Origin: CAYZPE01 sp046050145
GTDB lineage: Bacteria; Patescibacteriota; Minisyncoccia; Phycocordibacterales; CAYZPE01
Reading direction: 5' to 3'
Length of the DNA stretch: 22,158 bases
Assembly (NCBI GenBank): GCA_046050145.1
Contig: JBJOQC010000021.1
Span: forward strand, 1 to 22,158
The notes beneath the pieces are model-generated. The model was not told the DNA's origin. It saw only the letters and a program-made list of their open reading frames with translations, and searched no databases. The first letter of the stretch is position 1, and every line of letters begins with the position of its first letter. The position numbers and the translations under genes were made by a program. This document shows, piece by piece, positions 8,328-15,524 of the stretch.

Positions 8328-9614
8328 TTACACCACCAAACCCTCTGCAAGTAGATATATATCTCCCGCTCCCACGAGAAGGCACACGTCATTTTCTGTA
8401 AGAGAAGAGTCAAGATACTTCTTCAATAACCCTGTATCAGAAAAAGTTTTTGCTTGTGCAGATGTTTTTTCTGCAAGCATTTCTGAAGAGATTGTTGAAT
8501 CAAAAACTTCTCGAGCACCGAAAATTGGAAGTAGTAGTACTTCATCTGCTTCACCCAAAGAAGAGGCGAATTCTGATAGGAGTGTTTTTGTTCTACTATA
8601 TAAATGAGGTTGAAACACTAGTACAATTTTCTTTTGAGGAAACAGTTCTCGAGCACCCTCAATCACCGCCCTAACCTTTTGAGGGTTATGAGCATAATCA
8701 TCGTACACAAGAGCACCTCCTTTTGTTTTTCCCTTAAATTCAAATCTTCGCCATGCACCCCTGAACTGAGAAAGAGATTTTTCTATAGATTCTTTTGAAA
8801 CCTTCAGTGTGTTAGCTACAGCACAAGCCGCCTGTGCATTTTCTTGATTATGTTTTCCAGGAACTTTAAGTGAGGTCAACTTGTCTACTGATGAGTAGTC
8901 AATCACCGTACACTTAGCCTTCTCTATAACCGGAATAAGATGCGGATGTTGTGTATTACAAATAAGAAACCCATCGTGAGGAATTTTTGAAACTAATTCA
9001 CTAAATGCATCCTGTATATCTTCGAGATCCTTGTAAAAATCCAGATGATCAAGATCAATATTGGTAATGACCAGCACATACGGAGAAAGACTTAAAAAAG
9101 ATTTTTTATACTCGTCCGCTTCTGTAAGAAATATATCACTCTCCCCTGCAATAAAATTTGTTCGAGAAGGTAACAAAAGTGAACCGACAACAACAGTAGG
9201 ATCAAGGCCTGCACCGACCAAAATATCTGCAAGCATTGCTGTCGTTGTTGTTTTGCCATGTGTTCCTGAAACTGCAATCACCTTTTTTCCTTCCGAAACC
9301 ATTCCAAGCATAACTGAATAAGACACTACTTGAATGTGTTTCTGATGAGCTTCCATAACTTCAGGATTTTCTTTTGGAACTGCAGCAGTACATACAACCA
9401 AATCAACATTCGCACCTACATTATCTTTGTTATGTCCTTGCTTAATTTCTGCACCAAGCTTTTTTAACTCCTCAGTAATTTCTGATATTGAATTATCTGA
9501 CCCGCTCACCTTCTTACCCTCTTGAATCATCATTCGAGCAAGAGCAGACACGCCGATACCACCAATACCAACAAAGTGAATATGTTTTATTTTTTTAATA
9601 TCTACAAATTGCAT
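8328..9614 (-). CDS. murC: UDP-N-acetylmuramate--L-alanine ligase MurC
   Basis: The product has 428 residues from ATG 9614 (MQFVDIKKIKHIHFVGIGG); the frame upstream crosses a terminator. MurC joins L-alanine to UDP-MurNAc with ATP, the first amino-acid step of peptidoglycan precursor synthesis in the cytoplasm. The UDP-binding Rossmann loop is GIGGIGVSAL (16-25). The P-loop GTHGKTTTT is at 117-125, followed by the Mur ligase motifs EADEYKKSF (165-173) and NIDLDHLDFY. Later come GKHNQENAQAA, the substrate arginines AWRRFEFKG, and YDDYAHNP, which marks the C-terminal domain. Length is slightly short but all domains are present. There is no SD; a TATACT box ends six bases before the ATG. murD is 1.6 kb away rather than adjacent, so the usual mur cluster is broken up. 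Confidence 0.97.
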   Translation of the reverse strand: MQFVDIKKIKHIHFVGIGGIGVSALARMMIQEGKKVSGSDNSISEITEELKKLGAEIKQGHNKDNVGANVDLVVCTAAVPKENPEVMEAHQKHIQVVSYSVMLGMVSEGKKVIAVSGTHGKTTTTAMLADILVGAGLDPTVVVGSLLLPSRTNFIAGESDIFLTEADEYKKSFLSLSPYVLVITNIDLDHLDFYKDLEDIQDAFSELVSKIPHDGFLICNTQHPHLIPVIEKAKCTVIDYSSVDKLTSLKVPGKHNQENAQAACAVANTLKVSKESIEKSLSQFRGAWRRFEFKGKTKGGALVYDDYAHNPQKVRAVIEGARELFPQKKIVLVFQPHLYSRTKTLLSEFASSLGEADEVLLLPIFGAREVFDSTISSEMLAEKTSAQAKTFSDTGLLKKYLDSSLTENDVCLLVGAGDIYLLAEGLVV

Positions 9615-9641
9615 ACGCTCAGTATATCTTTTTTTAAGAAG

Positions 9642-9667
9642 AAAAAAACCGCCCAATCAAGGACGGT
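9642..9667 (-). terminator. Rho-independent terminator of the 60-aa gene
   Basis: On the minus strand a seven-pair stem (ACCGTCC with GGGCGGT, one T-G wobble) and six-base loop is followed by seven T. It fits the minus direction only, because the plus strand would have an A-C mismatch. It lies 25 bases after the stop of the small gene and just before the murC promoter region. Confidence 0.8.
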
Positions 9668-9691
9668 CTATACTGCAACACCTCAGAGGAA

Positions 9692-9874
9692 CTACATTCG
9701 TAGTCGAGCATAAACCCTTGTCCGTAAGCCAGGACTGAGCCTGGACAACAGAGAGAGCCTGTTTGCCTCTCCAGCTGTTAGGCACGAACGACCCACATCC
9801 CCTTTTAATAATTTTTGTTTTAAAAAAATATCAGCCTCTTTTTTTGCTAACTTCCTTTGTTTGATACGTTTCAT
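9692..9874 (-). CDS. Small basic protein, 60 residues, unknown function
   Basis: I chose ATG 9874-9872 because AAAGGGAG lies seven bases upstream; an earlier in-frame start at 9907 has no such site. The product is strongly basic at both ends (KRIKQRKLAKKEAD at the N-terminus, RTRVYARLRM at the C-terminus) with a central LTAGEANRLSLLSRLSPG segment. It has no hydrophobic helix, so it may bind nucleic acid or the ribosome, which is only an inference from charge. A possible promoter TTGTCT/TATACT (spacing 15, 9951-9925) and a dedicated terminator make it a single-gene unit. I recognise no family. Confidence 0.65.
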   Translation of the reverse strand: MKRIKQRKLAKKEADIFLKQKLLKGDVGRSCLTAGEANRLSLLSRLSPGLRTRVYARLRM

Positions 9875-9962
9875 TAGACATCTCCCTTTAGGTAACGAAC
9901 TCAACATTTAAGTCCAATAATCACAGTATAATACCAATAATCAAAAGACAAATTAGTTTGTT

Positions 9963-9986
9963 AAAAAAAACCCGTTCTCAAACGGG
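9963..9986 (-). terminator. Terminator of the 81-aa gene
   Basis: A six-pair GC-rich stem (CCCGTT with AACGGG) with a four-base loop is followed on the minus strand by eight T. It begins 29 bases after the stop at 10015. The plus strand also has five T after the stem, but no plus-strand gene ends here. Confidence 0.8.
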
Positions 9987-10014
9987 CTTTTTGCATGTAG
10001 TTTTGTATTCAGAT

Positions 10015-10260
10015 CTACTCCTTTTCAAACTCACTCCTTCTCGACAAAAGATCCATAAACAGATCTTCATTAACAACACCATTTCCATCAGTTGCAACCT
10101 GCAAACAACATGCAAACACATGCGACACGTCATGTGTCTTATTCAAATGTGACACTGATGTACGTGGTGCACACTGATAAACCCGCTTACGTAAAAGATC
10201 CTTAACTCTCTCCCATGCGTCTTTATATTCCTCAATAGAAAATGATTGTTTACGTGACAT
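10015..10260 (-). CDS. Orphan soluble protein, 81 residues
   Basis: The start is firm: AAGGAGG at 10267-10273 lies six bases before ATG 10260. The N-terminal half is helical and charged (SIEEYKDAWERVKDLLRKRVYQC). The middle has NKTHDVSHVFACCLQVA with two His and two Cys, and the C-terminal half carries DGNGVVNEDLFMDLLSRR, which looks like a calcium-loop-like or helix-turn segment but is too short to call an EF-hand. It is soluble with no signal peptide. An extended -10 (TGGTATAGT, -10 at 10297-10292) precedes it. It is a single-gene unit with its own terminator. I recognise no family. Confidence 0.7.
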   Translation of the reverse strand: MSRKQSFSIEEYKDAWERVKDLLRKRVYQCAPRTSVSHLNKTHDVSHVFACCLQVATDGNGVVNEDLFMDLLSRRSEFEKE

Positions 10261-10273
10261 CTAAAACCTCCTT

Positions 10274-10297
10274 TAAAAAAAGTCTTTGAAGACTATA
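10274..10297 (-). promoter_or_regulatory. Extended -10 box overlapping a small hairpin with T tract
   Basis: On the minus strand TGG-TATAGT forms an extended -10. It overlaps AGTCTT-CA-AAGACT, an inverted repeat followed by seven T and then the AAAGGAGG SD of the 81-residue gene. The hairpin could be the weak terminator of the histidine kinase gene, which ends 37 bases before it. The sequence does not decide between the two roles. Confidence 0.4.
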
Positions 10298-10333
10298 CCA
10301 GAACCTCGATACAAATCATAGAAAAAATACTAA

Positions 10334-11209
10334 TTAAGCTTGAGCTGTTTTAAGCATCACATAAAAAGTTGATCCTTTATTTTTACCCTTAGATTTAACC
10401 CACATCTTTCCTTTGTGATGTTTTATAATTGTTTTTGACATAAATAATGCAAGACCCAACCCTTCCGTGTCAGCAGATTTTGCTCTACTACCCCTAAAAA
10501 ACTTTTTAAAAATACGTTTTTTCTCTCTCCAAGTAAGACCTATACCCGAATCCTTAATAACAAAAATAATACAACCTTTCTCAGAAAAAACAGCAGCATT
10601 AATCAAGCCTCCTAAGGGAGTGTACTTAATTGCATTTTCAAAAAGAGTATCGATTACAAATTGAATCTTTTGAGCATCTGCAATAATAAGGGGTATTTTT
10701 TCTCCTGTTTCTATATCAAAGTGAATATTTTTCTTACTAATATGCTGACTATATCTTTGAAGTGACTCGTCTATCATTTCTCGAAGTGATATTGCCTTAA
10801 AAGCATATGCAAGATGGCTATCAAATTTTGCAATACCAGCAAGATGATCCACAACAGTCATAAGCTTTTCAAGTGAGTTATCGATCTGTGCCAAAAAATC
10901 ATTTTTTTCCTTCAGAGTAATGTCTCCTTTTAGGAGATCAGTGACCCACTTAATTCCTGTGAGAGCAGTTCGAAATTTATGAGTTGCAATAGTCAGAAAT
11001 TCATACTTCAACTCGAGAACCTCCCTCTCACGTTGCCATAAGCTAAAAACTAAAAAACATACAAATAAGAAAGTAAAAATAGGCAGAGTAGATTCTGGTA
11101 TTAGTGGAAAAGACTGATACAGCTCAATGTGAAAAAAATTTAAAAAAATAAGACCAACAAGAACAACTCCCACACAAAAATAAAAAATGCTAATTTTAAA
11201 TGTCTCCAT
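10334..11209 (-). CDS. Orphan membrane sensor histidine kinase
   Basis: The product has 291 residues. Two membrane helices (about 6-26 and 43-58) flank a loop of only some 16 residues, so there is no real extracellular sensor domain. The H-box reads THKFRTALTGIKW with phospho-acceptor H77, a variant of HELRTPL. The ATPase domain has an N-box FENAIKYTPLGG (N192), G1 KDSGIGL (219-225), F-box KRIFKKFFRG (231-240) and G2 TEGLGLAL (248-255). All parts needed for autophosphorylation are present. No response regulator lies next to it, so its partner must be elsewhere. It follows murD by 50 bases and may share its transcript. A TATACT at 11242-11237 could give it a separate start. Confidence 0.93.
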   Translation of the reverse strand: METFKISIFYFCVGVVLVGLIFLNFFHIELYQSFPLIPESTLPIFTFLFVCFLVFSLWQREREVLELKYEFLTIATHKFRTALTGIKWVTDLLKGDITLKEKNDFLAQIDNSLEKLMTVVDHLAGIAKFDSHLAYAFKAISLREMIDESLQRYSQHISKKNIHFDIETGEKIPLIIADAQKIQFVIDTLFENAIKYTPLGGLINAAVFSEKGCIIFVIKDSGIGLTWREKKRIFKKFFRGSRAKSADTEGLGLALFMSKTIIKHHKGKMWVKSKGKNKGSTFYVMLKTAQA

Positions 11210-11259
11210 AAAATTTATACACCTCTCAACTAAGGAAGTTACTCTAAGTATACGTTAAG

Positions 11260-12579
11260 TTATAATTTTTTTATCTCTTCCAAGAACTTCTCACCCCTAT
11301 CAAATTCATTTTTAAACATACCAAACGAGGCAAAAGCTGGACTGAACAGAATTACATCACCTTCTGTCGCATCAGCCAGAGATTCTCTAACAGCATCTCT
11401 TAAATTATTTACCTTCATTCCTAATTCTAAATTCTTAATTCTTAATTCTATTTTGTCTGTTCCCGTCCCCGACAACAACACAACCTTCTTGCAGTGTTTC
11501 GGAATTTCTTCTACCAGTTTGGTCATATCAAGCCCTTTGTCGGCCCCACCCATAATTAAAATAATATTTTTATCAAGAGCCTTCAGAGCAGCAATTGTTG
11601 CTTCGGGAGTTGTCGCTGTTGTATCGTTGTAGATTTTTATTCCACCAACTTCCTTCACCAATTCAAGTCGGCCAGAAACACCCTTAAAATCTTCGAGTCC
11701 TTTTTTAATGTCAGCTTCTCTCATACCCAAGGCACTCAAAGCTTGATATGCGCATGACGCATTATACTGATTGTGCTCGCCTAGAATTTGTAAATTTATA
11801 TCGTCCATCTTTTTTGCAACAACAACCTTACTCTTTATATCTTTCCCACATTTCTCACGTATCATATCGGAAACCTGCTCACCTAAAACAAGAACATCTT
11901 TCTCTGTTTGATGTTTAAAAATCTGCGCCTTATCTTCAAAATACAAAGCTTTATCGTTTTTATAAAAATTTAAATGATCATCGAAAAAAGTAGTAAACAC
12001 CGCCACATGAGGACTTTTTTTAATATCCCCCATTCCATGCAGTGCCCATGAGTCGAGCTCGAGCACAGCAATATCTGCTTTTTGAACCTCTCCTAAAAGA
12101 GCCAAAGTTGAAACATTCTTTACATTTCCTGCAAGAAAAACCTTCGCTCCTTGCGGAGGATTTTTCTTCAAAACTTCATATATCATATGAGCAGTTGTTG
12201 ACTTACCACGTGTCCCTGTAACCCCCACAAGCGTTGCCTCTGTGTACTTAGCAAATAACGATTCACTTACATATATAGGAATATTATTTTTTCGTGCCTC
12301 CGCAAGAAATACAGAGTCGAGAGGTACATTTCCTGGCTGAATAATAAAATCAGCAGTTTGAAAATCTTCTAGCCGATGTTTACCTAAAACGTAAGTTATA
12401 TTTTTGATATGAGATAGTTTTTCAAGAGAAGACTTGAGTTCTACTTCAGTCTTTAGGTCAGTTATAAGAAGTTCCGCTCCCTGTTCGGCAAGAAAAAGAG
12501 CATCATTAAGAGCTCCTCCCAGAAGACCGAGCCCCATCACGGTTACTTTTTTTCCTTTGAAATAACTCTTATAGTCCAT
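11260..12579 (-). CDS. murD: UDP-N-acetylmuramoyl-L-alanine--D-glutamate ligase MurD
   Basis: The product has 439 residues. MurD adds D-glutamate to UDP-MurNAc-L-Ala with ATP. The N-terminal domain starts KVTVMGLGLLGGA (11-23). The P-loop is TGTRGKSTT (121-129), with Arg where Asn is usual and Ser for Thr, a permitted variant. Further markers are ELDSWAL (174-180), FDDHLNFY, GEHNQYNA (267-274), NDTTATTPEA (318-327), IMGGADKG (342-349) and the typical SPAFASFGMFKNEFDRG near the C-terminus (413-429). A short extra segment around residues 376-388 is encoded by a simple repeat. No SD is present. MurC and MurD together imply the cell makes its own peptidoglycan precursors; MurE and MurF are not in the window. 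Confidence 0.95.
   Translation of the reverse strand: MDYKSYFKGKKVTVMGLGLLGGALNDALFLAEQGAELLITDLKTEVELKSSLEKLSHIKNITYVLGKHRLEDFQTADFIIQPGNVPLDSVFLAEARKNNIPIYVSESLFAKYTEATLVGVTGTRGKSTTAHMIYEVLKKNPPQGAKVFLAGNVKNVSTLALLGEVQKADIAVLELDSWALHGMGDIKKSPHVAVFTTFFDDHLNFYKNDKALYFEDKAQIFKHQTEKDVLVLGEQVSDMIREKCGKDIKSKVVVAKKMDDINLQILGEHNQYNASCAYQALSALGMREADIKKGLEDFKGVSGRLELVKEVGGIKIYNDTTATTPEATIAALKALDKNIILIMGGADKGLDMTKLVEEIPKHCKKVVLLSGTGTDKIELRIKNLELGMKVNNLRDAVRESLADATEGDVILFSPAFASFGMFKNEFDRGEKFLEEIKKL
11421..11451. repeat. Simple AATTCTTA-type repeat inside murD
   Basis: Tandem units close to AATTCT and AATTCTTA run through this stretch and encode the segment IELRIKNLELGM in MurD. It keeps the reading frame. 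It lies between the LLSGTGTDK and the LRDAVRESL segments of the C-terminal domain, where a surface loop would tolerate insertion. Confidence 0.7.
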
Positions 12580-12662
12580 ACCCCTATCCTACATTTTTTT
12601 CATAAAAAAATCCCTATATGGAACTTCTATATACAATTTATGCATAAACAAAAACAATGAGT

Positions 12663-12668
12663 TATAAT
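12663..12668 (+). promoter_or_regulatory. -10 box of the 278-aa GT-A-like gene
   Basis: A perfect TATAAT lies ten bases before ATG 12679, which allows a leader of only about three bases. No clear -35 or SD is seen. The region 12580-12678 is divergent between murD and this gene and contains an AT palindrome (ATTTTTTT-CAT-AAAAAAAT, 12593-12611). TTGTTT and TATATA with 18 bases spacing on the minus strand may drive murD. Confidence 0.45.
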
Positions 12669-12678
12669 TACACACACC

Positions 12679-13515
12679 ATGGTTACACAAGACAAAAATG
12701 AAAAGGTACCTCAAGATGAACTTCTTTATCAAAGAAGAATTAGTAATGTTGTCGCAATTACCCCTGTTTATAATGAGGAAATTTATACTATTCAGCATTT
12801 CAATAGCCGAATTGAAGAAATAAAAAATACCCTTATCAATCGATCCATCAGTTTTCGTCATTTTTTTCTTGATGATGCAGCAATAAATTTACCACGTGAA
12901 GAAGTACCAATACTACTTAGTCATACTGAAAATAAAGGTCTTGCCCAAACACTCATTGATGGCTACCGTGCAGTTCTCAACCTAAAATCTGTGCCTGATT
13001 TAATCATTCGACTCGACTCCCAAGAACATTCCCCTTTTAAAATTATCGAAATTGTAGATCATATGATGAATACCGAAGCCGAAGCTGTTTTTCTGCCAAT
13101 TTGGTACAAAACACTCGGAGAACCAGCTCCTCTTACTACAGAAATCTACAAAAAATTAAGTGCTTTCAGAGACGCTCTAACCCCAATGAACGAACAAGAA
13201 ATTCTTTCAGCATATATTAATTTTCCTCTTGGATATCAAAGTTTTACAAAAAATGCCTTAACAGAACTACTTCCCAATCTTGAACATGGGGTAGATATTT
13301 TCAATAAACAAGAAGGTAGGCCTGCGACATGGGGACTCGATCTTCTTGCCATTCTTCTTACTTCACATCATTTCAAAGATAATTTTGACTTTCTGTGGGG
13401 TGGGTGGTCAACACCATGGAAACTAAATCGTGGCTTAAAAAAAACAGATGATCAAAAAGAGCGTGCAAGAAAAATGATAAAAATAGCTGAAGAAATTATT
13501 AGAAAGAAAAACTAG
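12679..13515 (+). CDS. GT-A-fold glycosyltransferase-like protein, RLDSxEH type
   Basis: The product has 278 residues. The N-terminal half follows the GT2 pattern: ITPVYNEE (27-34), HFFLDDAA (61-68), ENKGLAQTLIDGYRA (84-98). Where the DxD metal motif is expected the sequence is IIRLDSQEHSP (109-119), so the second Asp is not in the standard place. A later block reads RPATWGLDLLAI (214-225). The same two blocks occur in the convergent gene at 13592-14353 at nearly the same spacing, so the two are homologues. It has no membrane helix, unlike polyprenyl-phosphate glycosyltransferases. A sugar-transfer or nucleotidyl-sugar role is likely from the fold; the substrate is unknown. It ends at a shared terminator. 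Confidence 0.72.
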   Translation: MVTQDKNEKVPQDELLYQRRISNVVAITPVYNEEIYTIQHFNSRIEEIKNTLINRSISFRHFFLDDAAINLPREEVPILLSHTENKGLAQTLIDGYRAVLNLKSVPDLIIRLDSQEHSPFKIIEIVDHMMNTEAEAVFLPIWYKTLGEPAPLTTEIYKKLSAFRDALTPMNEQEILSAYINFPLGYQSFTKNALTELLPNLEHGVDIFNKQEGRPATWGLDLLAILLTSHHFKDNFDFLWGGWSTPWKLNRGLKKTDDQKERARKMIKIAEEIIRKKN

Positions 13516-13535
13516 TTTAGAAATACAAATATGAA

Positions 13536-13564
13536 AAAACCCCGCGACACAGTCGCGGGGTTTT
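13536..13564. terminator. Bidirectional terminator between convergent GT-A-like genes
   Basis: A nine-pair GC-rich stem (CCCCGCGAC with GTCGCGGGG) with ACA loop is flanked by AAAA and TTTT, so it extends to 13 pairs and ends in T tracts on both strands. It serves the plus-strand gene ending at 13515 and the minus-strand gene ending at 13592. A second small inverted repeat (CAAGATC, 13583-13589, with GATCTTG) overlaps the stop of the latter. Confidence 0.9.
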
Positions 13565-13591
13565 GTGTTTTACCCTCAAGCACAAGATCAG

Positions 13592-14353
13592 TCAGATCTT
13601 GATTCCATCTTCTTTCGCGACCTCCATCGCAGCTTCTGTCAGCAGACAGTGCTGATCCGTCTGGTCCTTCACCTTCCCCGCATTGCGATTCCTCAAGATC
13701 ATAGCAGGAACAGGAGAGATCTTGACCTGAACGCCCTCCTGGACAGCAGCAAGAATCATTGCTCCATCGAAGCCCCACGTGAGAGGCTGTCCTGCTTTTT
13801 GACCGGCTCTTTCCAGAATACGAAGCATGCGGGGAAGAATTTTCTTCACCACCCCTGCTTGAGCGGCCATGAATCCATGAGCGCACCCGATCTGAACCTT
13901 ACCCTGAGTTGCATCTCCATACATTTTTGGGAAGATCTCTTTGTGAGCATCCCAATCAGGAGTTCCTTTGTTGAGAGTCTGACCTTCAACAAAGGACAGA
14001 TCCCCCACCACAAGCACTTCATCTTGATCAGCTTCCTTCGCCAAGATACCAATGTAGTTCGGATCATGCTCTGCGCTATCGAGCCGAACAAACACAGAAC
14101 CTTCGGCAAAAGAAAGGAGAGCCTTGTTGTACAGCGCTGTCAGTGTGCCGACAATCTTCGTATCACCGTCATAGATGAGGGTGTCGAAGAAAGTCGGGAC
14201 AGACTGAGCAATACTCTGTAAGTCAACTTTCGGCAAACCATTGAGACCAAACATCAAATGCGCAGTGGGATACATCTCCCGCAAACCTTGGGCAAAAGCC
14301 CCTGTTACTGCCCTACCTCCGAAATCTGGAACCAGAATCACAAACTGTGTCAT
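13592..14353 (-). CDS. GT-A-like protein homologous to the convergent neighbour
   Basis: The product has 253 residues. AAGGGG seven bases upstream fixes ATG 14353. The N-terminus FVILVPDFGGR replaces the GT2 start. Later blocks are FDTLIYDGD (56-64), VFVRLDSAEHDP (87-98) and QPLTWGFDGAMI (189-200). The latter two match IIRLDSQEHSP and RPATWGLDLLAI of the plus-strand neighbour, with intervals of 99 and 103 residues between them, so the same fold is inferred. The base composition is visibly richer in GC than the genes to the left and the codons differ, which may indicate transfer. It is a single-gene unit between two strong terminators. The function is unknown; sugar or nucleotide-sugar handling is the best guess. 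Confidence 0.65.
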   Translation of the reverse strand: MTQFVILVPDFGGRAVTGAFAQGLREMYPTAHLMFGLNGLPKVDLQSIAQSVPTFFDTLIYDGDTKIVGTLTALYNKALLSFAEGSVFVRLDSAEHDPNYIGILAKEADQDEVLVVGDLSFVEGQTLNKGTPDWDAHKEIFPKMYGDATQGKVQIGCAHGFMAAQAGVVKKILPRMLRILERAGQKAGQPLTWGFDGAMILAAVQEGVQVKISPVPAMILRNRNAGKVKDQTDQHCLLTEAAMEVAKEDGIKI

Positions 14354-14411
14354 AAGCCATCCCCTTTCTTAGGTTGTTAGAGATCAAATCAAAGAACACA
14401 ACGTGAATAAT

Positions 14412-14440
14412 ATAATGGCATATATATTATTTTTTGTCAA
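14412..14440 (-). promoter_or_regulatory. Promoter of the 253-aa GT-A-like gene
   Basis: A perfect TTGACA (14440-14435) is followed after 17 bases by CATTAT (14417-14412), preceded by TGC as in an extended -10. The -35 starts directly after the T tract of the upstream terminator. Confidence 0.65.
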
Positions 14441-14441
14441 C

Positions 14442-14471
14442 AAAAAAAGCGGCAGGGTTTCCCCTGCCGCT
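14442..14471 (-). terminator. Terminator of the laccase-domain gene
   Basis: A ten-pair perfect stem (AGCGGCAGGG with CCCTGCCGCT), tetraloop GAAA on the minus strand and seven T follow the pgeF-like stop at 14483 by 11 bases. GAAA is a stable GNRA loop. Confidence 0.92.
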
Positions 14472-14482
14472 AACGATAGTAG

Positions 14483-15403
14483 TTACCCCTTCATCATAAC
14501 CAACACACCATTTCGCTTACCTTCCTCCGGCTTAACACCGTCTTGCATCTGCCTCCTATGACTGTGGAATTTACCTCCATGACTTCCGCTACCAGTCGTA
14601 TAGGTGCAAATACCATCAGTCAAAACCTGCCCACGAGGCACATTACGTTTTTCTGCTTGTGCACGCACAAGAGCAAAAAGATCGATGTGTCCACCAAGAC
14701 ACTGAGAAAGACTGCTTGGCCTTACCAGTTTTGGATTATCACTGACATCCCCTCGAGTCTTGTCAATGTAAGGCGCAAAACAGTCTCCACCCCATTGACC
14801 GAAGACGTACTCCACAAGCATAGAATTACGAGTTCCATACTTCTTGTCTGTTGTAGAATATTCAACTGCATGTGCTCCGATACCACAGACAACACCAATC
14901 GAAACATTCAATTCATCTCCCCGAAAAAATTCGAGAGCTCGGTCAACAACACTTTGATGTGTCCGGATTCGACCCTCGTGATAAATACGATTGTAGTCAA
15001 CAAGAGACTTTAGTCCTGCATGACAAGCAACCACATACTTTTTGTTTGGACTTGAAAATACCAAGGTCGGACAATCTGCACTTGCCACAAAGAATGCCTC
15101 GCCTTTTGAAATCCTTACTCCATCAACAAAACACTCTTCAAAGACCTTGGTCTCAAGAACTGTTCGAGACTTTCGAAACTGAGACAAGCCTTCTGCAACA
15201 CACGCATTGAACAATGAAACCATCGGCAAACAAAGACTTGCAATATGGTGTTCATGAGCATGGTGTACCAAAGACTGGAGGAGTTCTGTATTTTGAGAAA
15301 GACCTCTAAAATTATGAGGTTTTCCAAAAACTGAAATCTCTACCCTGCCTTGAGCACACGAACGTACGTACGACGGAGAAACATCAAGAAATTGACTTAA
15401 CAT
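14483..15403 (-). CDS. pgeF: Laccase-domain (PgeF/YfiH-type) protein
   Basis: The product has 306 residues; AGGAGG at 15410-15415 lies six bases before ATG 15403. Family blocks are present in order: DGVRISKGEAFFVASADCPTL, then VACHAGLKSLV (the HaG motif), VSIGVVCGIGAHAVEY, HIDLFALVRAQAEKRNVPRG, and CTYTTGS followed by FHSHRRQ near the C-terminus. The Cys and His residues in ADC, CHAG and CTY match the zinc/copper site. PgeF of Escherichia coli removes wrong L-Ser from peptidoglycan precursors, and other members are nucleoside phosphorylases, so this one either edits MurC products or handles purines. The length is longer than the usual 240 or so because of a longer N-terminus. It stands alone between the terminators of pyk and itself. 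Confidence 0.85.
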   Translation of the reverse strand: MLSQFLDVSPSYVRSCAQGRVEISVFGKPHNFRGLSQNTELLQSLVHHAHEHHIASLCLPMVSLFNACVAEGLSQFRKSRTVLETKVFEECFVDGVRISKGEAFFVASADCPTLVFSSPNKKYVVACHAGLKSLVDYNRIYHEGRIRTHQSVVDRALEFFRGDELNVSIGVVCGIGAHAVEYSTTDKKYGTRNSMLVEYVFGQWGGDCFAPYIDKTRGDVSDNPKLVRPSSLSQCLGGHIDLFALVRAQAEKRNVPRGQVLTDGICTYTTGSGSHGGKFHSHRRQMQDGVKPEEGKRNGVLVMMKG

Positions 15404-15483
15404 GAGAAACCTCCTGGTGTAAAAACCGTAGAAAAAGAAACGACAACGAACAGAGCTATGTGCGATATTACAATACAACAATT

Positions 15484-15516
15484 AAAAAAACCACCCTATG
15501 TATGAGTGGTTTTTTT
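15484..15516 (-). terminator. Terminator of pyk
   Basis: An 11-pair stem (seven A/T pairs plus CCAC with GTGG) encloses an 11-base loop. On the minus strand it ends in seven T. It lies nine bases after the pyk stop and before the pgeF promoter region. Confidence 0.85.
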
Positions 15517-15524
15517 AATGTGAT

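Noticed and set aside
12589..12861. 90-residue minus-strand frame opposite the start of the GT-A-like gene
   Set aside because: It runs over the divergent promoter region and opposite a gene with clear GT2 motifs; no start signal.
13565..14221. 218-residue plus-strand frame
   Set aside because: It is antisense to the 253-residue protein, which has an SD, a promoter and motifs shared with its homologue.
14543..15013. 156-residue plus-strand frame
   Set aside because: It is antisense to the laccase-domain gene, whose family motifs are all present.
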